A stretch of 64,000 bases of DNA from Clonostachys chloroleuca (lineage: Eukaryota; Ascomycota; Sordariomycetes; Hypocreales; Bionectriaceae). Position numbers and translations under genes: made by a program. Shown here piece after piece: positions 21,859-34,826 of the stretch. Location: contig JBANAY010000003.1 in NCBI GenBank assembly GCA_037952775.1, positions 15,810,001 to 15,874,000 on the forward strand, given 5' to 3'. Each line of letters opens with the position of its first letter. The stretch's first letter is position 1. The notes beneath the pieces are model-generated. The model saw nothing but the letters and a program-made list of their open reading frames with translations, did no database searches and was not told where the DNA came from.

Positions 21859-23368
21859 TCAAAGGTGTAGTGGTTGGACCATCGCTGCCAAAGATCGGTT
21901 ATCAAACAGCCATTTAGGTAGCAGGAAGGGGGGGATGGTTCTCACTGTGTCCCAAGTACGCGCCTTGTTAACGAAGCGTAAGTCTGTCCCTAGGCGGATT
22001 CTGCCCTCTGCATCATGGTTTATAGTGGATGCATGAATCTGATATCCTTGTGATCAGCATGGAGAATTGAAAGATAAGAATACTCAAGGGACCAAAGACT
22101 TACCATATGTGGCGTGTGAAGAACAACATCACCTGCCTCATACGAAGTGACAAGCCACTTTCTGTTATATCTGCGCCCAAAATCTCCTGGCCCCTCGCAT
22201 AGAAAACCTGAGCTCATCATATTCTTATTAAACGCGTTCTTCGTTTCTTCCTCGCTCAGGCCCGTTTCCTTCGCCTTTTTGGTGAATTCTTGCTCGATCT
22301 CCTCACCCAATTTCTCCCCTAGAACGCCAGGCACGTTAGTGATTTGGTCCTGTCACAAGGCAGTCACTGCAACATACCTCCTTCAAGATAGATTAGACCA
22401 CCCCCATCAATCTTCACATCCCCAATCGGAACCCAGGCCGTCACAGAGGTAGGTTCTCCGTATCTCATGAAGGTTTGATCATAGTGCACACCAATTGCTC
22501 GGTTACCGGGTGTGTTGTTCCGCAACAGCGATCTCTTCACAGGAAGGGTATCATCCCCCCATTGTGTGAATTGAGATACGAACTCGGTCAGCGCAGGATG
22601 ATTGGCAAATCCGAGCTCGCCACCAGCTTCTGAACCTGCGTACCACTTCGATGTATGTGCTTTGAGTGCTAGCTCTGTGAAAACGGCTGATTTATCCGTC
22701 TCTCCCGGACGAGCGTTCTTAACCGATCCTGCACCAATACCTGGGTAGTCCGCAGCAGAGGCACTGGAGTTGAAGATGCCCTCTACTGGAGCCGAACCGG
22801 GTTCCAGTACGCCGCTCGGGGACATGTCGTTGAAATACGATTCGCGAGCAGAGAAGACGTCCTCTCGCGGGAGGAGTCCCTTCAAGAAGAGGTAGCCTTC
22901 CCGGCGATACCGCTCACGGAGCTGATCCATAGGCTCTGAGGGATATGAACTCTGCAGGAGAGCGATGTCGTCCAGTTTTAACGGGCCATCGTTTACATGG
23001 AGGGAGATGCCAGCAGGATACGCCGTGTCAACCGAGGCATGAGGCATGTTGGTGAGGGCGACCGAGTCGTCTTTCAAACCCTCTTTGCGTCCAGATGGGA
23101 GTAGGCTAAGGTGTCTCAGCTCAAGTCCTGAATTGACAGAAAGACGGGTCTTATATACATCGAAATGCCCTTGTATCCATCTATTCCCCCCGGTAGCACG
23201 TCCGCTAGCGGAGTGATTATGCGGGGGAGGTAGGATAGCACAAGCATCTGGAAAGCCGCGCCGAATGATATCCTTTTGTGGTAAAAGTTCTCCGTAGCGT
23301 CTTGTCACATGGACGGTAGCGGAGCGTAATTTCCTGGATAGGTTTGGCCTAGCCATCCAACTATCCAA
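21859..23368 (-). CDS. PhyH-family Fe(II)/2-oxoglutarate dioxygenase
   Basis: Three exons (23368-22378, 22318-22104, 22038-21859) give 461 aa. The phytanoyl-CoA dioxygenase fold is clear: 'YRREGYLFLKGLLPREDVFSARESYF', the metal-binding H-x-D in 'GVHYDQTFMRYGEPTSVTAWVPIGDV', the distal His in 'GDVVLHTPHMIHAS' and the 2-oxoglutarate Arg in 'EGRIRLGTDLRFV'. The last exon is short and easy to miss: using the CAG at 22039-22041 restores 'IHASTINHDAEGRIRLGTDLRFV'. The first 95 residues look unlike the family and may be untranslated; M at about 23047 ('MPHASVDTAYPAG') is an alternative start. Such proteins hydroxylate lipids or secondary metabolites; the substrate here is unknown and no biosynthetic core gene is adjacent. 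Confidence 0.82.
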
Positions 23369-24898
23369 TCAAGCGCTTATGAATTAATAATGAGGTCAGC
23401 GAAGATGAACGAGGTTTGTACGTACAGATGGGCGTCTAAAAGTAACAGTGATCGTAATCAAGTTTCCATGTCTTACTGTAGGCTACTCGATATATTGATA
23501 AGAGCAATTGCTACCATTTGACAGTATTATTGTTGTTAGGTGGCCTTTTGGCCCCGGCTTTTCTCGCAGCCACTGTCCTGCCACAAATATTGTGCGTTCA
23601 GAGTGGTGTTGATCTGCTGACAAGAATCGGGACAGAAGGAGTAAGAAAATAGTGGCTTTATATGTATCGCCTAAATCACCACTAGAAGAACGCAAATTGC
23701 TGTTTGCCTTGTAGTACCTAGAAATGATTTCAAGCCCAAGGGGAGCCGAAGCGGAGCTGCTTACCTGACAAGCTTTCGGAGGGTGCTAAAATTGCCGGGC
23801 ATACAGATTCGTTTTGCTCTAACTGTAATACACAGCGAAAAATCCCCGGCCAAAGCGGAGCGGTTCACCTGACAATCTCAAGGGGGGGTTAAAATTGCTG
23901 TGCTGCGAACCACGAACCAGCTGGTAAGGCATCCACTCCAATCGGCCCGGCTCTCGATGTCGTATTTCCTTGCGGCCAAATTATGCCATAGAATAACTTA
24001 CCACAAGACGCCTATTGTAACCACATGGACAGTACCTCCCGAAAACCAGGGCATTGAGAGATAATTTAGAGCATTTTTCTTGGTGATAGGTAGGAAATTC
24101 AAATCCTTTAAACCAGCTGACTGTCACGAAACCCGGTTCAGCCTCCATGAATTTGAGTCTATGTATTACCATAGACGACACTGCGTTAGTTAGCCCGTCA
24201 TACCTTCGCCTTTGGACCATTTCGATCTAGGAAAGCATACTGGTGAGAGTTGAGTACAAAGTAAAAACCAACAATTGAAGATGCCAGACCTGACATCTCA
24301 ACAAAATCATCCCGGAAAGCATATTCTAAGCTCGTGTGAAATTGCTTCTTGCGGGATACGTGAAATGGCTGCGGTTGGAGATTACAAACAGGCAGCACAA
24401 GGAAGCCACGTAAACTATCGTACATAGTTATTAAGTAAAAATATAGATAAAGACTCTAGAAGTATAGAATAGGATAATATGATATAATAGTACTAACTCT
24501 GTTTATTTATATATAAATATCCAGTATCTCTTGTTTCTCTGGACTATATTTTAAGAGCTAAGAAATATTATTATTATACTATCATCTATTATGCTATAAT
24601 CTCTTTTACCTTCTTTTATCTTTATCTCCCATTGAATCTACTCATTGTATTGAGATGTTGGGTCTGACATCTTTCATTGCTGTCTTTAACTTTATTCTCG
24701 AAGTCTTTCCCAAGGGTGTCTGGTCTATCTTTACTCTATACTACTAGTAAGAAAAACCCGATAATACTATCTGATACATAGGCGTAATATAGGAAAAGTC
24801 GACTATCGAAATGATCTTGGTAATCAACAGCAGCATTAGCAGAGTATATTACTCAAAGTTAGCCTGAATTTGATTGGAACTGGGCCGGACAAAAGATG
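23369..24898. other. gene-poor spacer with a short tandem repeat and AT-rich tract
   Basis: Two minus-strand frames (24198-24425, 23981-24220) read like pieces of a protein ('FGRYCPCGYNRRLVV', 'LASSIVGFYFVLNSHQYAFLD') but cannot be spliced cleanly, so they may be a relic. A diverged 46 bp direct repeat lies at 23750 and 23854. Positions 24430-24650 are AT-rich. No intact gene is seen. Confidence 0.4.
23750..23899. repeat. two-copy imperfect direct repeat
   Basis: Copies at 23750-23796 and 23854-23899 share AGCGGAGC, ACCTGACAA and TAAAATTGC in the same order and spacing, with differences between. No other copy was noticed in the window. Confidence 0.55.
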
Positions 24899-27800
24899 TC
24901 ATATTCCAAAATGACCAAACGTAGCCCAAACCCCCAAGGCAAAGTCGTCGAGTTCTGATACGAGCATCACATCTCTAAAAGGCCCCGTTACTCCTCCATC
25001 CCAGTCCTCTTGCAACGCCTCATTTTTTTTAATGTCCAAGTCTCGCAAAGTTCGCATGGAATGATGTAATGCGCTGCTCACAGAGATATCTTGGGTTAAA
25101 TCCTCATTGGCAAGTGACTTGTATACCAGATCCGCCAGATTCATGCACCCTTCATCATTGACTTCATAAAGAGCCGCAATAACATGGCGGAAGCCTGCAA
25201 GTTGGAATGTGGAAATGAGACTCAGGCTCTCACTTGAGGACCTGAGTCGGGGAAAGGCGCATGTTGAGAGGTATGCGAGGAATCCCGGTTCGACCCTCGG
25301 GCCCCTTTTGATTATACTAATCAACGTGAGAGGATCTACCTCCCAGTCCTCAAGCACTAGACTGCCTTGTAGCGGACTGCTAGAATGATATGCGCTGTGG
25401 CCAGCAAAGTGTAAGATCGAGCACTCTTCCAATGCAGACATGAAACTTGGTTTGTTGTACCCCGGTTCCGTTACTTTCATGCCCATTGTCTCAGCAGACC
25501 TTTTTACCTTGTCAATCTCTGAAGAAATGAATGGCATGCGTGGCATTTTGCTAACTGTAGTCTTTCCAAAGGCTGATAACTGCCCACCTCTTAATCCGGA
25601 TGTCAAGCATGGTTGGCTGCGAATGTATAGCATCCTGTTAATCGAGCTGGCATATGAGGAAACGACTCTGTTGAGTGCCGAACGGTTTTTTTTATCTCTG
25701 TCGTAATGATAACCAGCAGCGTGAAATGGAAGGCCTTCCAGTGTCCCATTCGGAATCCACCACACATGCGGCCATTCGCCATTGACAGGAAGCTCGAGAT
25801 AGCCCAGATAATCGAGAACAGGTTCCACGACGGAATCCCAAAGTCGTTCGAGTGCATGATAGGAATCTACGCGTACTGAGTCAAGTTTTTCTGGCAGCTC
25901 AAGGAGGCTCACTCCAGCATTTTGAACGATCAAAGCATCTACACGGTGTGTGCTGCCATTTAAAATCACAATAGGGCCATCTTTTGCCGCTCCGAGGATG
26001 TCATTTTCAGATGGGGTTAGTAGAAATCGATCAAACCCAGGCTGGCTTCGTATTTTGGTGATAAGTTCCTCATATTGAACAACCATTTTCTGACGCAGAA
26101 CTGCCTCGAGTCGGGTAGCTGCCATAGACCCTGGGAAGATTTTGCCTTCATGGTTGCCCTCTAGTTCGCTTTGAAGCTCAGAAAAGGCGTGTGCTAGTTC
26201 AGGATGATGTCTTCGTAGATCTGCCAAGTCTATGCGTGATTCTTGCAGTGAATTTCCCAAAACGCCACGGCCCATCTCGAGCCACTGGATAGCGGTTATT
26301 GAAGATGCACCAGCTTCAAGAGCAATAGCAGCAGCGTTCGATGCAACCCCATCAACTTTTTGAAGAAGTCTTTCCTTCTCGGCAATTGACAAAGAACGGT
26401 GCGCAAGCTTTGGTATCAGCTCAATGGTAAGCTTTGCACAACCAAACGCCTCTTCTATATCCTGAAACACGTACGCGGAATCGAGGAGCCACCGACCGGC
26501 ATCAACGCGCACTGATACGGGGGCCGTCTCTTGATGCAAAGAGGAGAAGCTACAACGTTTGGCGGCTTGGATATCAGATAAGTATCGCAGCGTCTCATAC
26601 CGACGCTCATGCAGTTCTGCTTGGGCTTGAAGTCGTTGTGCCCTGTCAGGATGATCGGGCGGAGTGGAGCTTGCTGCACGTGCTGTTGTATCGAGGGCCA
26701 GTTCTAGGTCCTCTTGCACCCCATATGTGAAGTATTTTGAACTAAGGAGGTTACCCAAAGTGGAGAGATACGCGGCTTGCTCTGGATGAGTTGCTGGAAC
26801 ATCGCAAGTTAATAGCTCCATGTTGGAGATAGCCTCGTTCAAGTCTGATCGTTGGCCTATTGCTGTGAATCTGCGCCCGAGCTGAGTCGAAAGACTGTTT
26901 AAATATCGTGTTCGATTAACATTGCTTTCTTCTGTCACCTCCAGGGCTTCCCGGATGAGCGCGATAGCTTCCTCAAGATAAGCATTGACACGGGTTTTCG
27001 AGAACCAAGTTCCGAGTAAATTTCCAAGCTGCTCGAGATATTGAGCTCGCTGTAAAGGATCTCCAGTTGCTGTATCAAGCGCTTTGCGGGCCTGGTTCAC
27101 GGAATCCTCAAGGTATTCTTCCGCTCCCTGTCTTGCGAAACGGTGATTCCTCTGTATGGTCAGATTCTGGCGCCACTGGTCTAAATCTGGATTGTCCAAT
27201 GGCACCATATTTATTGCCTGCTCAATTACTACAATAGCTTCATCGAGGCACTTTTCGTTTCCTGTCATTAAGTACTTCCTGCCAAGCTGGGAACCAAGCG
27301 CATTCTGCCATTTTGGGAGATCAGGGTGGTTTTGAGGCACCGCACTAACAGCCCTTTGGATGGCATTTACTGAGGCGTTAAGATCGTCGGCGTTTCCATC
27401 TCTTTGATACTTGTCGCCCAGCAGAGATCCAAGCGCTTCCATTCCCTGAGACCAATGTAGGCTGCCTTCTGTGGTACGCTGTATACTTTGACGGACGGCT
27501 TCGATGGCTCCTTCGAGGTCGCTCATTGCACCCGTTCTCGAGTACGTCTTGCCAAGCCAGTACCCAGTGCGTTGCAGCCAAACTACCTCTTTATCACCAT
27601 CATTCAGATAGTGGTCTTTTAGTTTTTGGGTAATAACCACAATATCTCCCAGTTCATGCAACAAATGAGTTCTCTCATATTCGTTTCCGAGCCACTTGAC
27701 GAAATCTTCCACGAGGTCTGGGTCTGTTTTGAATACCAATTGAATAACATGGCTATCTCCGCTCCTTTGTGGCTCGTTGAACCTCGTGTTGGCATACCTT

Positions 27801-30742
27801 GTCGTATTGCTGGGTGCCGCAACTCTTGACAGCAATTCTTGCACAACCGGGATATGTTTGTTCTTTAATGCCCACCACAGAGCCTCCATGTCGCAGGACT
27901 TGTCGGAAGCGGCAGGGCTGTTGTCTAATAAGAGCCTAACGCATGTGTCTATTCCAAAATATGCGGCAACATGCAGTGCATCGAATGTTTGCGGCAACCT
28001 TTGGCTATAGTTCCTGTCATTTGGCCATCGCTTCACCGCCAGCAAGGCTTGAGAAAAGGCCTGTAATTTGGACGGAGATTGGAGAAAATCCATCGACTGA
28101 CCATGCAGGTCGGCCGCAGCTCGGGCATACTCTCCCCAGTACTGGGCAGCATAGAGATACATTGGATGTTCCCGGAGACGATGCTCGAAGCCTGAATCAG
28201 TCTTTGTTTTGCCACTTTCAAATGCTTGGAATGAGAGATAACTTAAACAACTGCTCCCGATATATCGTTCAGCTCCTGGGAGCCAACTATCCTTCGTCTT
28301 GATCAGAAACTCTTGGATGGTACTATGTACCAGTGAGATCGTGTTGGTGTCTTCATTGATGCTCAGAAATCCTCCACAAGCGGAGATGATGACATTAATA
28401 TCACGAATCTTGCTGATATCAAGTACCTTGTCTCCATATCCTATTGCGAGTGCGTGTTGTAGTTCGGGGACTATCAAGGGTCGCTTTGAAAGGGCAAGCC
28501 AAGTGAGCGTTTGTATCGCAAGCGATCGATGATTAGGTGCTTGACTGGTAATTCTTCCCATAGTATCTCTAAATGCTTGCTCAAGCAGATCTAGGCCATA
28601 CATTCCATCGCTCTGCCCTTTGATATGCTCAAAGGCGTTCAGAAGATCAGCTTTGCAGGTAGAGTCTGTCACCGACTCCATGTAAAGCTTAGCAAGTAAA
28701 AACCTGGTCTCGGTTAGAGACCTTTGCCTATGGAGCACTAGATGACTGAGCTTGAAAGGGGAGAGGAAGAAGCATGAACAAGGGGAATGATGGCCAAAAG
28801 AATGCAGAGCGGCTGTGATGAGAGTTCCACCCTTTAGACAAACTAACCTAAACACTCACATTCCTTTACTAGCGCCTGTAATAATATGCTTGATATCTTG
28901 TCGTAAGTGCGATGTCTGCTCAATGATATTCTGAATTGATGGTTGAAGAGCTGACATAGAGTCTTCCAAGAAGGCATGAACATCTTGGTCGGCAGCTGAA
29001 ATATTCATAAATAAGCAATCAGTAAATTGTTGCTTAATTCCTGGAATATCTCGCGATGTCACAAAGATCTTGACCTGTGTAGTACTTTGCAGCTTCAATA
29101 TTTCGGAAATAAATTTGCTTCGGCAATTCTGGGAAGTTTCACATTCATCAATGGCGTCAATGATGATGTATACATCAGGGAGTGTAGCCGTGACGTCTTG
29201 CAGAGTGTCGATAATCTCCTTTAGTGTTGGTCGTGTTCTTTTGTCTTTGTATTGGTCGTACAGCTTTGATAGAGGAATAGGCATGGTAAGCTGGTTGCCA
29301 GCTAAGTGTCTTAACACACCGCATAACAAGCTCTCAAGATTCTGTTCGTGTCTGCGTTGAAAACTGAAATAAATGTAGGCAACGTTGCTAGAGCTCGAGC
29401 CTTCAAGTGTACGTTGAAGGTAATCAACCACAATTGACGCCATGAACGTTTTGCCGGCACCTGGAATCCCTGAACACAACAGAGCTTTTTCAGAGCCACT
29501 CAACCAATCTTGAAAAGTTGGCGAATCAAGAAGCCATTTCCCCGTCCCTGGTTGGCGTTTTCTGAGAAGATCATTTTGCTGAGCCTCATAAGTAACAGTC
29601 GTCAAGAAGTCGAGCATCTTCAGGTCACGCGCACGATCAATCTGAGCTCTCGTATGTATAACATGACGCTCAATTTCTGTCACTTTATTTGAGACTTATG
29701 CAAATTAGATCTACTTGTCTGCCTGTCAAGATGTATTTAACTTACCATTATTCAAGACTTCTTCCACCTTTTTCTCCTTTTCTATGTCAGCTGGCTGCAC
29801 ATAGCCCAGCAATTCCTTTGCAAAAGCCGCTGCAACCGCCGCAGCATATTCCTGCCAGCTGTCATTCTTATGAGAATCTGCGTAGTCGGAGATTCCTCTA
29901 ATCACCATGCAAGGAAATGTGTTCATCAATCCAGCTGCTTCCATTTCGATGCATTTTATATTCCCGCCAAGACTTTCACAGAGTTCGTCTCGGTATACGG
30001 CGTTCTTGATCACTTGGTTGCCGGAGGCAATAACGCCGTAATGTATGGTTGGATCTTCTTGCCGGTCTGGCCTGCTGATGGTTTGTGCCTTGTCGCAAGA
30101 CGCACATTCTCCTTCCGTTCCCTCTCCACCGTAATTGTCGGTCCTAGCTAGGACATGATTGTATTCTGGTTTGAAAAGTATGTCTTTGAGCGAGGCGGAT
30201 TTCAGATACTTTCCCGCCAGCTTCGGCCACTTTCGCCCTAATTCGTCCAGAAACTCGGGTATTCTTGTCCCAATCATCTCATGGTCTGTGTGAAGCTCCG
30301 TCAATGCCGTAAGCAACGAAGTTGGTGGGTTATTAAGTGCCCCAGTGCGCCGAAACCCGCCAGCCTCTGTCTTTCCTCGATCCCACTGCACCAGCCCAGG
30401 GTGTTCACCGGAGGGCACGCTGACCACAACATCTCCGAGCCTGACCGGAGGGATGCCTCCGCCAATCCCAACCATGAGTCCAAACCTTATAGCGGGGAAA
30501 CTCCTGATCATCTGGGTCGCAACAGCTACAGCGGGGTTGTTGCCTGTTATCCCCGCCGGGAGACAAGCAATAGCAATGTTATGGGCGCCGATAGATCCCA
30601 ACGTGTATACATTCGTGTCATCTTTGTGCGTGGCTAGAGCCGGGTGCTTTTTGTCAAGCATAGCGGTCGCGGCCGTCCGCTCTTTCGGAAGCGCGCACAC
30701 CCACCCCACGGTGTAATCATCATGGGCTAGGGGAGTGGCCAT
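24899..30742 (-). CDS. NOD-like receptor: PNP_UDP - NACHT - ANK - TPR - CHAT
   Basis: Three exons (30742-29746, 29682-28860, 28703-24899) give about 1874 aa in one frame. The start 'MATPLAHDDYTVGWVCALPKE' is classic for fungal phosphorylase-type receptors. Residues 10-310 are a nucleoside-phosphorylase domain ('GLMVGIGGGIPP', 'IKCIEMEAAGLMNTFPCMVIRGISDYADSHKN'). The NACHT NTPase follows, with P-loop GIPGAGKT at about 404 and Walker B 'YIIIDAIDECE' at about 504. A winged-helix region, degenerate ankyrin repeats ('FDALHVAAYFGIDTCVRLLLDN') and at least eight TPR-like units ('LGSQLGRKYLMTGNEKCLDEAI' type) come next. The last 350 residues are a CHAT caspase-like domain with His about 1709 ('LHFAGHS') and Cys about 1755 ('YLSTCAF'). 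The 156 bp second intron is needed to give 'SKGMFLLAKLYMES'. By analogy it is a STAND sensor with a protease effector acting in non-self recognition or cell death. All catalytic motifs look intact. Confidence 0.88.
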
Positions 30743-31416
30743 TCTGTTCTATTTCCAGCACGCTCTGTTTATGCTGATGTTAAATGCCCGGCCTCATCAG
30801 CAATAATGCTTGTGAATGCTTCGCGGAAGATATCTGGCCGAGAAATAGTAGTTGGAAATAAGTTTGGTTTATCAAGACACATCATCTGCTGATACCACGA
30901 GCGGGGTAGGCTGGAATATATATTCTGATTTGTCCACGTGGATACATCACTTCTAACAAATGTGCAAAATGTATACCTGCCTAAATGTTTGCCAAGCATT
31001 CATCCTCAGCTTTCAGGCTAGTAGTTTATATATGAGATTTTATTATTCCAGGAGATTACTATTAATAAAAGGATCACGTAGGGCAGTATAATGTAGAGAG
31101 AGGAAGGGATTAGAGGAGATAGCATAAAAACAGAAATTCTTGATTGCTGAACAGCATGTTAGTAGTCACAATCCACTCCGATTACTATAAATCTAGCCAT
31201 GATATTACAAACGTTCATCATTAAATAGAAAATTATTCGCATACAAAGAAAGCCAAGTTAGGTTGAGCCTCGATCTATACCCTAATCGGGAGCAATGTTC
31301 ATATCTCGCTCCCGTCTTCTCTGACTCCAAAACAAGGGCTCGAAACACAAATGCCCGTCTTTCTAGATCTCATCAATGAGATTCTAGTATGAAGCAGGAT
31401 TTTGTCTCCACCCACT
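30743..31416. other. intergenic
   Basis: Promoter of the receptor gene and 3' flank of the membrane-protein gene. AT-rich from 31020 to 31260. No gene is seen. Confidence 0.5.
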
Positions 31417-32421
31417 TTAAACAGATTGACTAGGGCTGTCAGCCTTATTGAGCACTGATGCGCCTTGGTCCGAAGTACCTCGGTCTGGGGGCATTGAGAA
31501 TCCGGTGTAGAGGACGATGAGAACCACAATGTACTCGGCAACCAAGCCCATAAAGGCAAAGGCGACGGCGGAGCCGTAGACGGGGTTCCAAACGGTGGCC
31601 GCGTTGAACTCAAAGGTCACCTGCAGAATTCCGTATGCGCAGCGGAGAGCCAAGAATGGGAGGGCAGCGAGGGCAGCGAGGTTAACCTAGCCGAGGAAAG
31701 TGTTAGTTCTCGTTGCTCTCTGCACAGGTATGTAAAGGAGAGGAGGATGCCATACCTTGCGGCTGGTTGGGATAAGAGAGTGCCTCATGCGGTAGAAGCG
31801 AACATGAGCGCCAAAGAAGAAGACAATCAGAGCTGCGAAAATGGCGTATCCTACATGTTGCAAGATACGCCCGGTGTCACGAGTAGACTGTGAGTCTTGG
31901 CTGATGATACTGCCGCCGGCGGTGAGAAGGCCTGTGGCGATGATGATTGCGATTCGGAGCACCTTGTGGGCGGCTACGGTACGTTTGGATGGAGGGTAGT
32001 TGTCCATCAAGCTTTATTTGGCGCACCTGTTAGTGGAATGCTATTCATAGGTGTTGAGTGCAGATATACTCACATGATCCTGAAGAATCCGGACATAGCA
32101 ACGATTAGAGGGATGGTTCCAACGTTGAGGAGAACGATAGCCGCCACGATAAGTCCAATGTTCGAAGGGTCCTTCCCTAGAGCGATGACGATAGGCCCTC
32201 CTGCGAGTCGCACTGTTCAAAAAGAAGCGTGTTAGCTGCTGCTATGCCAAAGCGAGTGGTTGACAGATATTGAACATACTCAAGCTAAAAGGCACCATGG
32301 GCCACCAGGCCATGCGTGGATGCTTTGACCAATTGCGGACTACGAGCCATATCGCTAAAAAGACAATAGGAACGAAGAAGACGATTTGAGCGATGCTCAA
32401 TGAAGTGTGCGGGCCCAACAT
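31417..32421 (-). CDS. multi-pass integral membrane protein (DUF7702-like)
   Basis: Four exons (32421-32280, 32212-32074, 32011-31756, 31686-31417) give 268 aa. About seven hydrophobic spans are visible: 'SIAQIVFFVPIVFLAIWLVV', 'GLIVAAIVLLNVGTIPLIVAMSG', 'RIAIIIATGLLTAGGSI', 'YAIFAALIVFFFGAHVRFY', 'AALAALPFLALRCAYGI', 'SAVAFAFMGLVAEYIVVLIVLYTGF'. The overall pattern resembles fungus-specific seven-span proteins of the DUF7702 type; the family assignment is from memory of pattern and is tentative. The start MLGPHTSLS was chosen because it opens just before the first span. There is no signal peptide or catalytic motif. Function is not known. Confidence 0.75.
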
Positions 32422-33123
32422 GATGGATAGAGGAGGCGGCGTGAGCCAGACGGTTCACTCGTATTGCTGGTAGTTGGTGTAGATGATGCAGATTATTTGA
32501 CTGCTCGATGGTTTTCCTCATCTTCTATAAACGAGTGGGACGGTGGGTTTAAATATTCATCCAGTATTCATCAACTCAAACCTAATTCCTCATTAATGAC
32601 ACCTCTCGAGCACAGCCCTACCTGCTAGCGTTCCAATGATCGGAAACGGCATGCCATTCGACTAGAGGCGCAATCGAAATATCGACGGGTCCATCTCCCC
32701 CAGGCCCTAAGGCTGAGTTGGGTGAGATCCCACGAGTGATGCCTCAAGGAGCCGCAGGGTCTCAGGCTGGTGTGCTCCACATACCCAGGATTCTTACCCT
32801 TCTTGGGTATTATACCACGAGGCGGTCGCTTCCCTGGCGAGAAGCACGGGAACCGGCACTTGCAAATTGTAAGCTGACGCCCCGCTCGAAGCGTGGCTGA
32901 TCCGCGAGGCTTCTTTGGCCTAGGAGCGCGGGCAAGCCGTCTCGCACTCGCAAGACACGGGCGAGGAAATGGATCGAATGGGTCTCCCTTTCGGGTTAGC
33001 AGGGGATATTCCCGTGGCTCGTCATCAAGCTAAACTCTATGAGGATTTATACCACGAAGCTGATGTGAGTAGCAGGCCCCATTGCCGCTTATCCGGCTCC
33101 TCCCAGACACTCCTCATTTCGTG
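32422..33123. other. intergenic
   Basis: About 700 bp with no supported gene. TTATACCACGA occurs twice (near 32810 and 33050), as a small repeated word. Confidence 0.45.
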
Positions 33124-34819
33124 TTAGAGCTCTGGGCGCATCTGGGACAGCCACTTGGGCAGCAGCTCGTTGCCCTCGACGTGCTCTGGTGCTGGGAACA
33201 CGCTTACCTGGAGCCCTGCATACGTGCCTTCGTAGTCATGAAGGAGGGATGTGATCCATAGCTGCGTGGGCAGGTCCACGAATTCGTAGACCACCCGCAT
33301 GGCGTAGCCGACGCGGTAGCCACCCATGATGCCTCCGCCGACGTTCTCAAACGACCGGAGAATCTTACTGGCCATGTCTGGGATCGAGTTGGTAAACTGG
33401 ATCCCATCCAGGCTCGCCATGTTGCAGTGTAGGAGGCACTCCTGCACAATGAGCATGGACGCCCAGTAGCCGATGTGTAATGCCCCGACCCAGGGGTTTT
33501 CGTACCAGAATACAGTAGCGAAAGGCGACCGAGGGTCTTGGGAGGGCACATCAATCGGATCCGCGACGATTTGCCTCATATCTTTCTCGAATGCAAGATA
33601 ATCTCTGCAAAGGCCAGTGGCATACCTACTCAGACGTTCAACAGTGGTGTTATCAACCGCCAAACCTTTTTTCCTCGCCTCTCGCAATGGATATGCGCGG
33701 CGCAGGACACTGGGGATCTTGGCCAGGAGAGCAAAATACTGGTCCGCCACTTTCGATCGCCTCGCAGTGAGAGCGTCGACCAGCATCCCCCGACCACTGT
33801 CCGCCGAACCATCCGTCATCACGTCCTGCCACTTGTCTTGAACCAGGAAACAATCCTCCCCGGAAAATATCGAGTTCATGATCTAGTTGAGGTCATAAGT
33901 TAGCACAGAGCTCTTTGCGATACCAAAAGGGCGAACATTTCGAACGGATGCGACGATCAAAGAAGAGAAACTTCATACCACCAGAGCACGGAAGTTTTTA
34001 AATGTTACCCGATCCCATCCATCTTTGAAGCACTCGGGCCCTCGCTGCTGGATGAGCCACGTCACTCCTTTCGCATGTTCCATCCAGCTGACGGCGCTTT
34101 TTGTACCAGCGAAAAGCTAGACAGTGCACGAATCGTCAGCATACGGGAAAACACGGTCGAACAACGAGCGGGAATACCTCAAAAAGACACAGCACCGTGG
34201 ACGCGCTGAGTGTCTCCGACGCCTTCCACTCCGTCCTGTGATTCAAGGCCGACTGCAGGGCCATCAACGACTGCCCATACAGCGACCGGCTCTCGCCGAC
34301 TAACCGAGTATCCCCTGTGGCCTTGCCGAGCATATGGAGGATGAGCGACGTGGCGGCGCTGTCCAACGTCGCCTTTGCACCGAACTGGTCCTGGATGCCA
34401 TCGAACCAAGGATTGAGGAAGCTGATTTCCTTGCGTGATGCCGTCGTGTAGAGCGTGTCCAGCATGGTGCAGATGAACTGCGCGCGATCAATTGTAGGGG
34501 ACAGCGCTGTGGGAGAAAGTACGATGGTTGTAGATAGCGAGTCGTTTCTTGGCCGCGTCGTGAGAAATTCATCCTCTGTCCCGGGCGCCGCGGAGGCCGC
34601 ACCTGGTCCGGATGACGGTGGTGAAGAGGGTTTTCGCGGTTTGGCCTTGACTCGCGGGCGGACTTGATGCTTCTCATTGACAAACTTGACTGTGCGATCG
34701 TAGCCGGGACACGCAACGCCGTATCGGACACAGGCGTGGCATTGCGGCTTGGCCTCGTCGCATTTGACCCGTCGCTTGACGCACAGATGGCATCCTTTGC
34801 TCCTTGGGACTCCAACCAT
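33124..34819 (-). CDS. Zn2Cys6 transcription factor
   Basis: Three exons (34819-34178, 34116-33979, 33882-33124) give 512 aa. The N-terminus 'MVGVPRSKGCHLCVKRRVKCD' begins a complete binuclear zinc cluster (C-x2-C-x6-C...C-x2-C-x6-C, ending 'CVRYGVACPGYDR'), followed by a basic Arg/Lys/Pro linker. The rest matches the C-terminal domain of fungal regulators of this class: 'LILHMLGKATGDTRLVGESRSLYGQSLMALQ', 'SWMEHAKGVTWLIQQRGPECF', 'HIGYWASMLIVQECLLH'. The ATG at 34819 directly precedes the zinc finger, whereas upstream in-frame codons run through an A-tract. Targets are unknown; the neighbour at 31.4-32.4 kb on the same strand is a membrane protein. Confidence 0.85.
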
Positions 34820-34826
34820 CTGTTCC

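Noticed and set aside
23981..24425. A two-exon minus-strand gene
   Set aside because: The only good donor (GTATGA near 24216) does not join the downstream frame in phase, and no family is recognised.
28704..28855. Reading the receptor as two genes split at 28.86 kb
   Set aside because: An intron with GTGAG donor, CTAAC branch and CAG acceptor restores the conserved GMFLLAKLYMES junction, so one gene is more likely.
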